Shown here: positions 1 through 11,366 of the stretch, piece after piece
How positions within the stretch are numbered: position 1 is the stretch's first letter
How the letters are laid out: each line of letters begins with the position of its first letter
Source: Schoenoplectus triqueter
Taxonomy: Eukaryota; Streptophyta; Magnoliopsida; Poales; Cyperaceae
DNA length: 31,157 nt
Assembly: GCA_964058805.1 (NCBI GenBank)
Contig: CAXKVV010000286.1
Span: 1 to 31,157 of the forward strand
Direction: 5' to 3'
Notes under the pieces: generated by a model
What the model saw: only the letters and a program-made list of their open reading frames with translations
The model's database searches: none
Told to the model about the DNA's origin: nothing
Translations under genes and position numbers: made by a program

Positions 1-536
1 ATTAAAACTTAAATTTACACTAATTATATACTAATTAAGATAAATTATAAATTAATCAATATTTAATTGCTTAAAATTATATAAAAATAATTAATAAATA
101 TTTAATTATTTTACACGAGTCAGGTCGGATTGAATCGGGTCGATCCGTGACCCAATTGAAACGGATATGAGTTAAAAAAATTTAATCGAAATTTAATTTA
201 ACCAAATTTAAATTAAATTAAGAAAAATAATAAAATAATATAACCCGACCTCCATTAACTCCTCTATCAGGCCAAATGAGGTCTGCAATTTTTTCGGCTG
301 TAACCATTGAAATTTGCTTTATTCCGACACCTTTGGTTCAGGTCAAATCATCTTTTACAACAAAGTAATCATTACGCACACTCCGCTACGGATAGTTATA
401 TCTTTTTCCGAGAAGTTCATCAATATAAATCAATAAAATACTTTATTCCATTTAATTCTATTGGAACAAAATAATTTTTTATTTGCATCTTTTGGAAACA
501 AATGAAGTCGCGGAATTCGTATCGCCTTGAGTATTA
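1..536. other. AT-rich intergenic DNA, no gene seen
   Basis: No coding region, RNA gene or clear element boundary was found. A short GC-richer patch around 117-160 contains GGTCGGATTG, GGGTCGATCC and TGACCC-type words, and the complementary word ACCCGACC recurs near 242. Such words are common in degraded plant LTRs, but no LTR ends were found, so the patch is left unclassified. Confidence 0.5.
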
Positions 537-971
537 CTAGCTATATATATTCGCCAGCAGAATTTTTTATTTAAACATTAAAATATTATAAAATAAAAAA
601 AATTCACATTTATCTAATATTAAATTATAAATTTACCAAATTATAGAGAAAATCTATAATAAAGATTATATTTAATTTTGGATGAGATTTTTACAAAGAA
701 AAGTAAATTATTCTAATATATATTATCACCATTAATTTCTTACCAAATATGCACAAGGTTGCTAAATAAAAAAAGCAATATTATGGAAATAATAGCATAT
801 AAGGAAAAGAAATGGAGAGAAAGAGGGGATCAATGGACGCGATCACATACGCTCGATCAACCAAAAATAAATATTATCCGTCTGATTGTGGGATAAAATG
901 GGTATAATAAAAAATTACCATGATAAAAAATGGACCCTCCAATTCTTAGATGCTTTATATAATAGTATAGA
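537..971 (-). mobile_element. Non-autonomous Helitron, copy 1
   Basis: Read on the minus strand the segment starts with TC (TCTATACTATTATATAAAGC), which resembles plant Helitron 5' ends. It finishes with CTAG, preceded by GAATATATATAG. It lies between an A (536) and a T (972) with no target duplication, the insertion pattern expected for Helitrons. A second copy with the same two ends lies at 29925-30392, and the two align over nearly their whole length with a small indel. There is no RepHel coding sequence, so the element must have been mobilised in trans. The GC hairpin normally found just before CTAG has decayed in this copy. Confidence 0.83.
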
Positions 972-3461
972 TATACATAAATTTAACCATCTAAGTTATT
1001 CACCACGTGAATCTAATGGACACTGTTGTGATTGTTCTGTCCGCGAAACAAATCCAACGACCAACTTTAGCAACTAGTTCGGTATCAATAGAATTGAGGA
1101 ATTGATTAGAAAAGTATTTTATTCTAACCGAATAAAATAGGAATTGATTGAAACAGATAATATAGAATAGCATATTTTTCTACTTTTCTCAATTCCAAGG
1201 GGTTGCTGGAATTGAAGAACTGAAATGAAATAGAAGAGAGAGTGTGTGAGAGAAATTATTTTATCCTTTATTTGACTGAGGTGGCAGCTCTTTTCTTATT
1301 TTTTCTTTTCTCTTGCTTACCGAACACAATCAGAATATGTTGGAAAAAACTCGATTACTAATTCCAAAATTGCCTAAATTCTTTTGCTATTTCATGTGGC
1401 GCCGAACAGGGCCTAAAGGAGTCAGACCCAAAATTGTCAGGACTATTACCAGCTTTAATATTTCAACCAAAGAGAATGTCGGCATAAAACAAGAACAAAT
1501 ACGATGCCAAATGGACGTAGGAAGTCACTGTGGTCACGATTCAAAATTCAAAACACAAAATTTGCTATAAACATTTGAAGTTAATAGTATGTGGATATTA
1601 AAAGTGACAATTAATGCAACTGATATTCTAAGGTAATCTAAGGTGATATTTACTAAAAGCATAAGTGTAGTTAATTCTAAATAAATACCGGTTGGTAGTA
1701 CAACGAGAATATACTAACTAACTGAGAAAAGTGATAGAACAAAAGTGCACAAAAACTAATTAGCTACTCAAAAATATGTAAGAATTAAATATGTTATGAG
1801 AATCAATCAAATATTAATCGTCAAAAAGAATAATTAATATAAAATAATAAACTAGCAACTTCTCAAGAAATGTAAACTTTTACTAAATTGAGAATATTAA
1901 GAATCAAAGAATACAAGTGCTGAAAAGTAAATGATACACGGATTTTAACGGAATTCGTTTATGAAAACCTATATCTCTAGGACCCATTTCACTAACGGAA
2001 CGTTGATTTATTGACACAAAGAAATTTACAATTGAAAATTTTAGCTTCTCCACAATAACAAGTGCAAGAAAAAATAAAAACTAACAAAGAAACAAAGAGA
2101 GCGCTCATGACTTAGAAAATACAACTAAAAAACTAAAGAATAATTGAGCCAAAACTCAATAATTGAGTGAGCAAATGGGAGCTCAAATAATACAAGCAAG
2201 ATGCTAATAGATTTGGTTAATTCAAAGACTTAGGTTTCTTGTGTTTTCAAGAAAAAATTTGGATTCCCTTTGCGCTCATTAAAGAGTATATAATTACTTA
2301 AAATTGTAAGAGTTTGGACCAATTGAACAGTTCCGAAGCAATCCCTTAAATAAGAGCACATAATAGAAAATAATTGGGTTTCTTGTACTGTAAGTCGTTA
2401 TAACATTTCTTGAACTATTATAACAGTTAGTTTCTTGAATTTAGATTTTATCAACAATACCCCCTTGTCAGAACTTTATGACACGTTATAATGGTTCAGA
2501 AATAAATAGGATGAACAGTTATAATGATATGAGAAAGTGTTGAATGTTTCATAAAAAGTTAATAATGTTTTGACATTGTCGACTCAATTCCGATTAGTCT
2601 GACTATCTTCAGAAAAGTTATAACGGTACAAACTGTTGAACTTTTTGTCAATTGTTGTATAACGATTCATTTTGATACTTTGATGGGCTTTCCGTCTTAG
2701 AATAAAAATTGAGATGAATTACTAATCCATTATAATAGGTACTGAAACTGCAGTAGATAAGTTTTTTTCCTTTCAATTTGATTAAGAAACTTAAGATTTT
2801 GAATTATATCTTTATAAAATTATAATTCTATATCTTCAACAATACTTCTTCAGCAGTCTTGAGCGTCTTCAATACTTAATTTCTTGAGTCTTTAATAGAA
2901 TCCTACAAAGCATCTCAAAGAAACTTGTTAAATTCAAATATATTTTATAAAATAATAAAATCAAAAAATTTATTAAGTACAATAGCAACCACATGTGACA
3001 TTTTAATTTCTAATATAGATATTAAGATGTAATTTTAGAGCATAGGAATAACTTTATACTAATACTTAGACATGTAATTATCAATCATATACGCATAATT
3101 TTCAAAATAAATCCTTCAATATGAATAATTCTTCATGACAAGGCTGTTATTATTTATGTTAAAAGAATTTTGTTTTTTTTTCAACATATTAATATTATTA
3201 TTTAATTTATTGAGTTTGTTATTCAACATTTTCTCTTTATTACTCATATTCAGTAATAAAGGTTTATTTTTCTCAATTATTTTATACTTAATGTATTATA
3301 AATGATCGATAAAATTATTATATAGTATATTTGTACCTTGAATAATAAGAAAATTCAATGCATTTGATGTCTACGAGTATTGTTTTATATTTTTAACAAA
3401 TAAAAGATATGCATTTAAAAAAAATCTCATTTGTCGTTAAAAAAAAGTTTAGATGTCACTA
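972..3461. other. AT-rich intergenic DNA with degraded repeat traces
   Basis: No supportable gene. Three things stand out. The region 1090-1225 repeats GGAATTGA-type words, as degraded MITEs often do. The stretch 1930-2010 (ACACGGATTTTAACG followed by an AAAACC...ATTTC stretch) resembles a widespread plant intergenic repeat, but I cannot name its family. The region 2390-2760 repeats GTTATAA(C/T) words. None has a clear boundary. Six-frame ORFs here are short and show no recognisable motif. Confidence 0.4.

Positions 3462-3501
<40 letters not shown>
3462..3501. repeat. (TA)n microsatellite
   Basis: Almost pure TA dinucleotide run of about 40 bp with one C interruption near 3469. It directly abuts the TIR MITE that starts near 3503. 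TA-rich tracts are common insertion sites for MITEs. Confidence 0.95.
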
Positions 3502-3502
<1 letters not shown>

Positions 3503-3504
<2 letters not shown>

Positions 3505-3840
3505 TATGTTTGGATCATGCAAAGAATAGTATAAGAATGGAGGAATTGAGAATAGTAAATAAGGATAGTGAAAAAATAGTGATTTCTAGGTTAGCGCGAG
3601 GATAGTAAAAATGTGATATTATTCTGAATGGTAGAAATATTATTTGAATTGTGTATTTGGAATAGTAACGAAAAGTTGAGAAGAATAACAGATATTCCGT
3701 CTCTCATTTGGAATAGTAGAATAACATATATTTTCATTGTTCCAGAATAGTAAATTTGCATTTAAATACACCGATACCGATACTATTTCTATTTTGAAAA
3801 CAACAGTTACTCTGCTGTTCTTGACCTATCCAAACACTTG
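3503..3840. mobile_element. TIR MITE with TGTTTGGAT ends and GAATAGTAA internal repeats
   Basis: The left end reads GGTATGTTTGGATCATGCAA and the right end is the imperfect reverse complement (TTGACCTATCCAAACACTT). TGTTTGGAT matches exactly, followed by CAA(A)GAA(T/C)AG. The interior repeats AATAGTA-type words about eight times, which is typical of short non-autonomous DNA transposons. No coding capacity is present; open frames inside follow from the low complexity. The exact target duplication could not be fixed, so the superfamily (hAT, PIF/Harbinger or other) is undecided. Confidence 0.6.
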
Positions 3841-5510
3841 TGTAAATATTAATGATATTATTTATGTTAAATCGTTCATTAGTCATTTTATCTTTTACAT
3901 TATTCAATTTAAATACATTATTGTTGAAAACCACGAGAAAACATGTAAAATAATCTGAAAATATATAATATCAATATTGTTATCCATCTTGGTATCACTA
4001 TATTAATTCACTTTCTTCTATTATTACATAACTGCTAACCGGGAAATGTAGCCGAATGCAGGCAAGCGTTAACTAATGAATTCTGATTTGTTTGGAATGT
4101 TCATCATGCGACTTAACTAAAAGAGCACTTGTTCTCTTTTTTTGATCAATGCAGTCTAGTTTATATTTAATTATTTATAAATGGGTGTGGAAACTACTAA
4201 TTACAGTCTAACACATTCTTCCTTGAGTTGCATCTATGTACGATCCTTGACTAGTTCTTCAAAGGTTCGATCTTTCACTTACATAAATAGAAAAATAAAA
4301 GATGTTGAATCAAATATTTAATAGTATTCTAAAAGAAATACGGCTCTCAAAAGCTCAGACATTTGAATTATCCAAGGTTTGGATGGTATTATAATAATTC
4401 TAAATAAAATTATACGCAGGTCTCTTTCATACCAGTGATCGAAGGCATTAAAGTTTCAATTGATTTTCTTTTCGAAATGATAAATTACATCTTGAATTCA
4501 TCCCAAAATATATACCATATAGTCTTTCCATGTTTATTTCAGTTAGTTAGATGCAACTATCTGACAATTACCAAGTGCTTTGACTTAGTCAAAATTATTT
4601 TTGATAATCTTCGACGACATATGTGTTGAACTTTGACACTCATACTTCAAATTCAAAATGCCATACACTTAATTTTTACATAACCTATGTTTGATTGTCG
4701 TCATATATTAACGATCATTTATTGCGAAATGCTCAATTATTGTTTGAATTTAAACATCATTGTTGAAAACCACTCCGGAAGCATTTTTCTACTATTAATT
4801 TATACTCAAGCATGTCAGATATATATTTAAAATTCCGCAGAAGCCAGCATGTATATTCCAGGACTAGATAATTATTAGTTGACGCAGCTAGAAGGCTTCT
4901 AAGGAATAAAGACTTGAAGAATTATTAGAATATTCTTGTTTTGTTAAAGTTGGGAGAAAGCTAAAGCCAACTTCATAAATCATAAACCTGCCCATCGTCG
5001 TTCACTGCTAATTGAGTAATTTCAGACATAAGCGGACCTCGTAATGAAAATGTATAAAATTTGTGGTATTTTTTTGTGTTAAATTTATATTTTTATTTGT
5101 AACTTTTAGTTTAACTGAAATATGAAAACTGTTTCATCACTGAATTTCATATTTAGTTATAATTAATTTTGATGTAATAGGTTAATAGTATTAATATCTT
5201 AAATGATTATTTTATTAGTGTTGTCAATTAACATTATTTGAGCTCGTTAAGTCAAATTTTATCTTTGCCCATAATTTCATAGATGTTGTTTATCCGTGCA
5301 TCTTTGTAAATATTTTTTATAACCTGGTAAACACCTGTACCGCAATTCGACACCGCAAGACTAAATTATATAATGCTTAGCATGCTGTATAATACTCATT
5401 AAATATTTGCATTCTTTAATTCATATAGAGTTTAGTTAGATATTAAATAGTACATGTTTTTTTTTCCATATATAGATAGTAGATTTGGTAATAGAATTAG
5501 GCTATGGTGA
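3841..5510. other. AT-rich intergenic DNA, no gene seen
   Basis: No supportable coding exon or element end. A phrase of about 25 bp ending TTGTTGAAAACCAC occurs both near 3920 and near 4760, each time after a T/A-rich AATTTAAA segment. These may be two remnants of one dispersed repeat. Confidence 0.4.
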
Positions 5511-5872
5511 TATGTACAACACGGATCGATTCCATATTATGAATCAATTCATCATTTTCAAAGTTAAAATGGTTGATTTGAACCGTTAAAAATATTGTTC
5601 ATACGAATATCTAGCCGAGAATCAAATTTTAGAATTTTTTAGAATATTTTTACTTTTTTAGATAGATAGAAAATCGCTCTGATGGCTCATAAAATTAAAT
5701 CAAGTGATTTTCTAACTATCTAAAAAATAGTAAAAAAATTCAAACAAAAATATAAAATTTGATCTACAACTAGATATTCATATGAAAACTATTTTGAGTT
5801 GTTCGGATCGACTATTTTAACTTTGAAAATGATAAATTATTTCATAACACGAGATCGATCCATGCTATGTAT
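5511..5872. mobile_element. Fold-back MITE with arms of about 165 bp
   Basis: The left arm (about 5511-5675) and the right arm (about 5706-5872) are reverse complements over nearly their full length, with substitutions. Shared blocks include GGATCGAT, CATTTTCAAAGTTAAAAT, GAATATCTAG, ATCAAATTTTA, TTTTTTAGATAG and the inner GAAAATC/GATTTTC pair. The loop is only about 30 bp (5676-5705). The element has no coding sequence. Long TIRs suggest a Mutator-like or fold-back MITE, but no convincing 9-bp duplication was found. A transcript through it would fold into one long imperfect hairpin. Confidence 0.75.
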
Positions 5873-6571
5873 AGAAACTATCTCTCTATATATTCAAAAA
5901 GTAATTATATGTCATTATATTTAAAAAATATATAAATGTCAGGATAAAAGATATTTGCAAAGTTAAGTTTTGATGAGAGCTTTTATTAAATTCACTAAGA
6001 TGAGAATTTTTTATGATATATGAACACATTAAATATAAAAATATACGCTAAAAATTTAATAAAATATAAAATGATATTTTTTTTGATATGCGTTCGCATA
6101 AAATCGGATATAGATACCATCAGATGGTGTTGAATAATAAATGGATAATAGCTAAACAATCAAATATATATAAATAATAATTAAATCATATCCTTATCCA
6201 TAATAATTTTTCTGATACAGATATGAATCAGATAATTTTTATCATTTTTCTGATATGATCACAAATAAATAATTTAATATCTCGTTTACAGTCCTAATGA
6301 AAAATGAAGAACAGAGAAAACTTAATTAAAATCAGTTTTTTCATCCAGTCCTATGAAGTGAAAAGACTAGCTAATAGCTACTAAAGAATTAATTTCAAAC
6401 CTCACGTACAACAATTAAAATATGCATATTTATTTAGTAATCAATCCTATAAATCTCGCGTCATATCCGCTATTATTCTAAAGGAAAATAAGCTCTTATT
6501 ATTCTTTCATTTTCACCGTGTAGTTTATTTTATTTTAATAAAAAGTCTCAGATGAAACAATCAAGGACTCT
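5873..6571. other. AT-rich intergenic DNA, no gene seen
   Basis: AT-rich sequence with no recognisable gene, RNA or element end. The T/A-rich composition continues from the preceding MITE up to the CACTA target duplication. Confidence 0.4.
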
Positions 6572-6574
6572 GTT

Positions 6575-7129
6575 CACTACAAGAAAATCATAAATTGGTG
6601 GCCACATATTGATGACAAGAACCATGTTGTCTCCTAATATCACCAAATAGTGACTACAAATAAATGTCATCACAGATTTTTTTTATGCAATGGCGACTTA
6701 GCAAAAGTTGTTGCGTATTCTATTTTTTTCAATGGCGAGTTAAAAAGTCATCCTCTAATTTATTTTTTTGAATGACAATACATTAAAGTCGTCACTGTTT
6801 GTTGGAACTTATAGTGACAGTCATATAGAATCGTCACATATCTCATTTTTCAATGGCGAATTCGAAAACCGTCATATATTTCATTTCTTTTAGTGACCCT
6901 ACTATAAAGCCGTCACCATTAATTAAAACTTATAGTGACTGTCATAAATTGTCGTCTTCGTTGATAATTTAATGGTGATAGCATAATACACTGCCTCTAA
7001 TGTATATTTATAATGACTATAGTTTAGTTCGTCTCCTTTCACTAGATAAATTGGTGACAAACTCCTGTCACCTCTATAATTTTTTAAAAAAATAGAAATT
7101 TATGTCGTCGTCATATGATAATTATAGTG
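6575..7129. mobile_element. Miniature CACTA (En/Spm) transposon, TSD GTT
   Basis: The left terminus is CACTACAAGAAAATCATAAA and the right terminus reads ATGATAATTATAGTG. CACTA is exact at both ends and the next bases match partially. The trinucleotide GTT flanks both sides (6572-6574 and 7130-7132), the 3-bp duplication expected of CACTA elements. The interior is full of subterminal motifs in both orientations (TGGCGA, GTCGTC, CCGTCA, TAGTGAC), as in transposase-binding CACTA ends. At 555 bp it has no coding sequence and is an internally deleted, non-autonomous copy. Confidence 0.85.
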
Positions 7130-7132
7130 GTT

Positions 7133-8249
7133 TTAATTAGTTATTGGTAGGAAAATTGAGTCGTTTCAATATATTTTATGAACGTGATGATTTTTTTTAT
7201 GTGCAACTTGATCTTTATAATATATATAGTTGCTATGTTAGAGTTTGGCACTAAATATTGGAGTTGTTAATAATAAAAAAATACATATTTTCTTTTAATA
7301 GTATAAATATTATCGGTTAATTTATTTTTAAATTATATCAGACCTCATATAGTTTGCACATAATAATAAAAAATAAATTTGTAATTTTTGATGCGTGATA
7401 GTAAAGACCAACAATATTATATACCAATTTAGAAAATACATATTGTACATTTCCATACCGTACGTGACCAAGCAAGAAAGATAGTAGCGTGGTGGTAAAA
7501 AAATAGAACTTATTTATTTATTAAAATCAATAGAGATCAATAATGCATGTGTTAACTTTCTTCTAGTCGTTCATATCCAAAATAAATGTAAATTCATATT
7601 TTCTCAATGGACTGTCATGACACTTAAGAAAATACTAGTAAATATACCTGCTCTTACGTGCGGATTGTGTAAGTTTCTTTTGGATGCTCTCAGCATCTAT
7701 TAGTAATTTTTAGAAATTAAACGAAGGATAGACTATAAGATATCTATAAATTTTGTACGCGCGGACTCTCAAAATTGGGACAATATTTAACAAAAAGAAG
7801 ATAAATCAACAATTAGAAGAAAAATATCTTATCTGAGATAATAATTTGCAGCACCAGGTATTCGCGACATAAAAGAATTATACATGATCTATTATATACA
7901 AACTAACTTTGGTTGTCCTATCTTGCTACAACTGTCCCATAGTATTTTTTTCAATTATTGCAATCCCAAATGTGTCATGATAATGTTATAATTTAACATA
8001 CATGCTGAAACTGTCCCCGCATCACAAAATTTGTATCAAACAATTGTAGCAGATTAGAAATACTGGCAAAATCAACTCTTAACTCATTCTTACAAATCAT
8101 ATGAAATTGTTACATAATCTATGCCAACTGAAAAAGCGAATTACGTAATTCTAGAATTGTTTACCCTTGAGAGATTTCAAGGATGAATAAATGAATAAAT
8201 AAGATAAATTGATGATTAATGATAAATCATAAGAAAAGGGGAGAAGAGA
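7133..8249. other. AT-rich intergenic DNA, no gene seen
   Basis: No supportable gene. The segment is AT-rich until about 8190. The sequence then turns GA-rich (8236-8262) and less AT-biased, marking the left edge of the repeat-rich block. Confidence 0.4.
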
Positions 8250-8351
8250 GAGAGAGGTGGAAAGATGGCCCACTGATCAGGAGAGGTCGCTGCCTAACCC
8301 CGGAACAAATCCATTAGTCCCACAATGGAATGCTGGGCATGAAGTGAAGAG

Positions 8352-8359
8352 TATAAATA
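8352..8359 (+). promoter_or_regulatory. TATA box (TATAAATA)
   Basis: A canonical plant TATA box, TATAAATA, followed by CCCCGC and a pyrimidine-rich segment. A start site about 30 bp downstream would fall next to the 13-bp hairpin at 8384-8440. No coding ORF follows, so any transcript would be non-coding. Confidence 0.45.
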
Positions 8360-8383
8360 CCCCGCTATTCTCTATCCACTCAG

Positions 8384-8440
8384 CATGAGTGACACCCAAG
8401 AAGATCGAGGGAGAGAGGAGACCTCTTGGGTGTCACCATG
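8384..8440 (+). other. Perfect 13-bp stem-loop at predicted transcript 5' end
   Basis: GTGACACCCAAGA (8389-8401) pairs perfectly with TCTTGGGTGTCAC (8424-8436). After one bulged A, CATG (8384-8387) pairs with CATG (8437-8440). The 22-nt loop is purine-rich. The stem sits just downstream of the TATA box at 8352. Confidence 0.6.
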
Positions 8441-8538
8441 TGATTATATTTTCTCTGACAAGTGGGACCCACCTGGCAGTCCCTTGCAGATGAATCTAAC
8501 AACGTAGCCTATCTGATGAGTCACCATGTGACCATTTT

Positions 8539-8567
8539 CACTGACAGGTGGACCCCACACCTCAGTG
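8539..8567 (+). other. Stem-loop CACTGA(CA)GGTG / CACCTCAGTG
   Basis: CACTGACAGGTG (8539-8550) pairs with CACCTCAGTG (8558-8567): ten base pairs with a two-base bulge around the loop GACCCCA. It overlaps one of several copies of the TGACA(A/G)GTGG...CCCAC motif that recur at about 8456, 8540, 9467 and 9649. Confidence 0.45.
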
Positions 8568-8736
8568 ACCTATTGAAGGAGTCAGAATTGAACCCTAAAA
8601 ATCTGCCTTTGGAGCTAACCCTAGAAAGGAGCTGAAGCAGTATAATCCCTATGCTACATGAAATGATGTCAATGCCAAGCTAGCATTTTGATGCAACTAG
8701 TTATAAGAAATTCCAAATGTGATTTTGCTTTCAAGG

Positions 8737-8953
8737 CTGACCTGGTGCCAAAGCTGCGAGCAACCACCTAACCATGCTTTGATTTGTGTCAATTACTGAT
8801 AAGTAGTCAGTTCTTTGACCAAGTCACCCTCATGTTAAGGGATTGAAAGTCAATTTCACAAGACTGATCAGGTGCCAAAGCTGGGAGCAACCACCTGATC
8901 AAGTCTAGATTTGTATTAATTGCTGATAAATAGTCAGCATTTGATCAAATCAA
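8737..8953. repeat. Two diverged direct repeats, period 127 bp
   Basis: The segments from about 8737-8826 and 8864-8953 align. They share GGTGCCAAAGCTG, GAGCAACCACCT, GATTTGT, AATT(A/G)CTGATAA and TAGTCAG. The offset measured at GGTGCCA is 127 bp. No frame is open across the pair, so this is non-coding duplication. Confidence 0.85.
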
Positions 8954-9280
8954 GCCCTAATGAATATCAATATAAGTCTAATTGGTATTTAGTTAGGGTG
9001 GTTTCTGCAAGAGGGAGATAATTGGCAGAGACATTGAGCTACAATTGAGATCAGGGATTAATTCATAAGGAATAATAGGGTTTTATGAATAAAAGAATTT
9101 TTAATTCAGAGAGGCAAGGGCAAAAATGGAATTAAAAATTACAGGGATGATCATCATGAATTTAGGGATTTTTGGTGAAATTTTCATGATTTTTGGATAA
9201 GTGGAGCTATTAAAATAAATTCAGGGAAGATAAAGGCAGAATAAATGGATTAATCAAAGGCTGAGATTCAATCAAGGGTT

Positions 9281-9330
9281 CATCTGGGTGCAATCTGGGG
9301 ACAGAGACTCATCTGGGTGCAAACTGGGGA
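9281..9330. repeat. Short tandem repeat, period 29 bp
   Basis: CATCTGGGTGCAATCTGGGG and CATCTGGGTGCAAACTGGGG occur 29 bp apart with one difference. Confidence 0.9.
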
Positions 9331-9371
9331 TCCTAAGCACACCTATACCGAATCAGAGAAGAGAGAGGGTG

Positions 9372-9722
9372 TGACACGTGTCAGCATTTCATTGGGTCAC
9401 CTCATGCCACGTGTCAGCACCCCATTGGTCCACCTCAGCCATGTGGGTCCCACACCCCTACAGATCTGACAAGTGGGCCCCACCTATGCCACATGGCAGT
9501 CAGCCATTGGTCCACATCAGCAGCCACTTCATCCAGCAGCTAGACAAATGGCAGCATGCTATAGGGCCACCTCAACAGTCCATTGCCATGTGACCTTCCC
9601 TTATTGGTCCACCTCACCACTGTGAATCCCACTATAATATAAGGCGACTGACAAGTGGGCCCCACTGGATGCCACATGGCATGCACTCACTGGTGCCATG
9701 TCACCATACAGCGTGTATAAAG
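9372..9722 (+). promoter_or_regulatory. G-box / CCAAT / TATA cluster (promoter-like)
   Basis: Two G-box cores CACGTG occur at 9375-9380 and 9408-9413; the first lies inside the perfect palindrome TGACACGTGTCA. Four ATTGG (inverted CCAAT) boxes are at 9391, 9424, 9506 and 9603. TATAATATAAGG lies at 9633 and TATAAAG at 9716. The motifs alternate with repeats of GTCCACCTCAGC and GTGGG(C/T)CCCAC. In plants, G-boxes bind bZIP and bHLH factors. The density suggests an LTR-type promoter, but no coding region follows. Confidence 0.45.
9467..9502 (+). other. Three-way-junction-like inverted repeat
   Basis: TGAC (9467) pairs with GTCA (9499) and encloses two small hairpins, GTGG-GCC-CCAC (9473-9483) and TGCCA-CA-TGGCA (9487-9498). 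Both inner hairpins recur near 9655-9685. The stems are short and could be chance, but the recurrence supports a repeated motif. Confidence 0.35.
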
Positions 9723-10360
9723 AGTGACAGATGGCTCTTTATGGTTGGTACAGGGCAACACACAAGGTGCCACATGGCACTATATCACAAAGCCACATCA
9801 TACACAGATCATTAACACTAAGGGTTTGTTTAATAAGCAATCAACCAATCAGGAAGAGCCACCTCAGCATATTAGCATTAATCAGTTGCTAACCTCACAG
9901 GCTTAAACACTTAAACCTTACAGGTGGGACCCAGTAGTCAGATGGATAAGGCTAGGATCACAAGCTAAAGATGTAAACCAGGTCCATTCATCCTGTTTAT
10001 CCAATACAGCGCAATTCAATTTAAAACAAGAGATAAAAGGAAGGTGAACCTGGTGCATGCTCCCCCAGTCGCTGATCTACTCCCCTCTGGCGCTTTGGTG
10101 CACGTGCGCCTGAGCCGTCCAGCCCAGCCGAACACTCTCCCCGCTCTCCCTCTTTCTTCTTCTTCTCCTCGCGCGCGATCATCATCTTCTTCCCATGGCG
10201 CCTCACCATTTTAGAGACTTAAAAGCAATCGATAAACATCAATGCATCAGTCAGAAGGGTAAGAACAAAGGGATGACAGTGAAGGAAGGGTTGAATAGTG
10301 AGATTACCACAGTTCGAGTTGAGACAGTAATGGAGCGATTCTAAAGAGATGTAATTGAAG

Positions 10361-10567
10361 GCTTCAAGCACCAAATTGAACACAGAGACAACTTCCTTGA
10401 GCTAAGGCGACGCCGATTGAGAGGTGATTGTGAAGCAATTGAGTTAGAGGAAGGTGCAAATGTGAAGAGTCGCCGGAGATAGTAATAAAGAGGCAAGCTT
10501 GATAGGCGCTTCAAGCACCAAATTGAACGATCAGAGAGCTTATTCAGATCAAGGCGACGCCAATTAG
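10361..10567. repeat. Direct repeat of about 60 bp, period 147 bp
   Basis: Copies at about 10361-10421 and 10508-10567 share GCTTCAAGCACCAAATTGAA, CAGAGA and AAGGCGACGCC(G/A)ATT. Neither copy is coding. The intervening DNA is unique within the window. Confidence 0.85.
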
Positions 10568-10944
10568 CATGGAAAGAGTGAGTGATTGAGTGGAAGAAGT
10601 GAATTGCGCCAAGAGAAGAAGTGAGGCAGAAACCGGCTTTTGAAATAAATGAAATTTAGTGAAATTGAGAGAGAGAAAATGCTAACCATGGTGTAGAGGC
10701 ATTTAAATATGGATTATTGATAAGAGGGCTTGCTTATCAATCAAAGTAGCTGTTGAATTGGAGTCAAACGAGTTGCGGCACAGTCAAACCATAACAGAAA
10801 GCAGTTGGGCGGTTTTCACGACAAACACAAACCCATCTGGGCCGTTGATTGAGTTAAAATGAAGGGTGAGGATGTATCCAAGGTGGCAATCCGAGTGGAA
10901 AGCAGCCAACCAATCGCAATTGGGTTAATTAGCCGGTTCTAGCC

Positions 10945-11105
10945 TATATAAACTGAAATTCAGCAACAGTAGAGGAGAGATTGATTAGCAGAGCTATTAG
11001 GATCAAGAACATACACCCACATACACTTTTCTAGTCGACAAGAGAGAGAGAGTGAATAGCTAGAAGAGAGATTATTCAATTTCTTGTTTCTGTGAAGAAT
11101 AAAAG
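10945..11105 (+). promoter_or_regulatory. TATA box, leader and possible 5' splice site
   Basis: TATATAAA at 10945-10952 is followed by an AC- and GA-rich leader (about 10975-11100) typical of plant LTR R/U5 or 5'UTR sequence. A good splice donor follows, AAAAG|GTAATT at 11105/11106. No ORF of note follows in the presumed intron or after it. The arrangement suggests a spliced non-coding or retroelement leader transcript; this is inference. Confidence 0.4.
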
Positions 11106-11310
11106 GTAATTGGTAATATTCATTGGTTTATAGATGTTTTCCTTGTATTCCTTCTCTGAAATTGATTTTAAAACATTCAATTCATAGTTATTGAATAGTC
11201 AATTGAATATATTTCTTCACTCTTGCTCTCTTCCTTTGGAAATTTTGCTTCTTTCATTTGTTTCTCCACTGTTCCTCTTTGAAAGGCATCAATTAGCAAT
11301 AATCAGCCGC

Positions 11311-11366
11311 ATTCAGTGAGCCACTGGCCCAATCACAAAGTGATTGGTGAGCCTTTAGGCCTGAAT
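11311..11366 (+). other. Cloverleaf-like stem-loop unit, copy A
   Basis: The outer stem is ATTCAG (11311-11316) with CTGAAT (11361-11366). Inside are three hairpins in order: GCC-ACT-GGC, CCAATCAC-AAA-GTGATTGG (11329-11347) and GCC-TTTA-GGC. The linkers are TGA on both sides. Copy B at 11627-11677 keeps the side hairpins and linkers but replaces the outer and central stem sequences with other complementary sequences. Confidence 0.7.

Noticed and set aside
1396..1411. TGGCGCCGAACAGG-like word resembling a tRNA-Lys primer-binding site
   Set aside because: No LTR could be identified to its left and no retroelement coding follows. A single short match is not enough.
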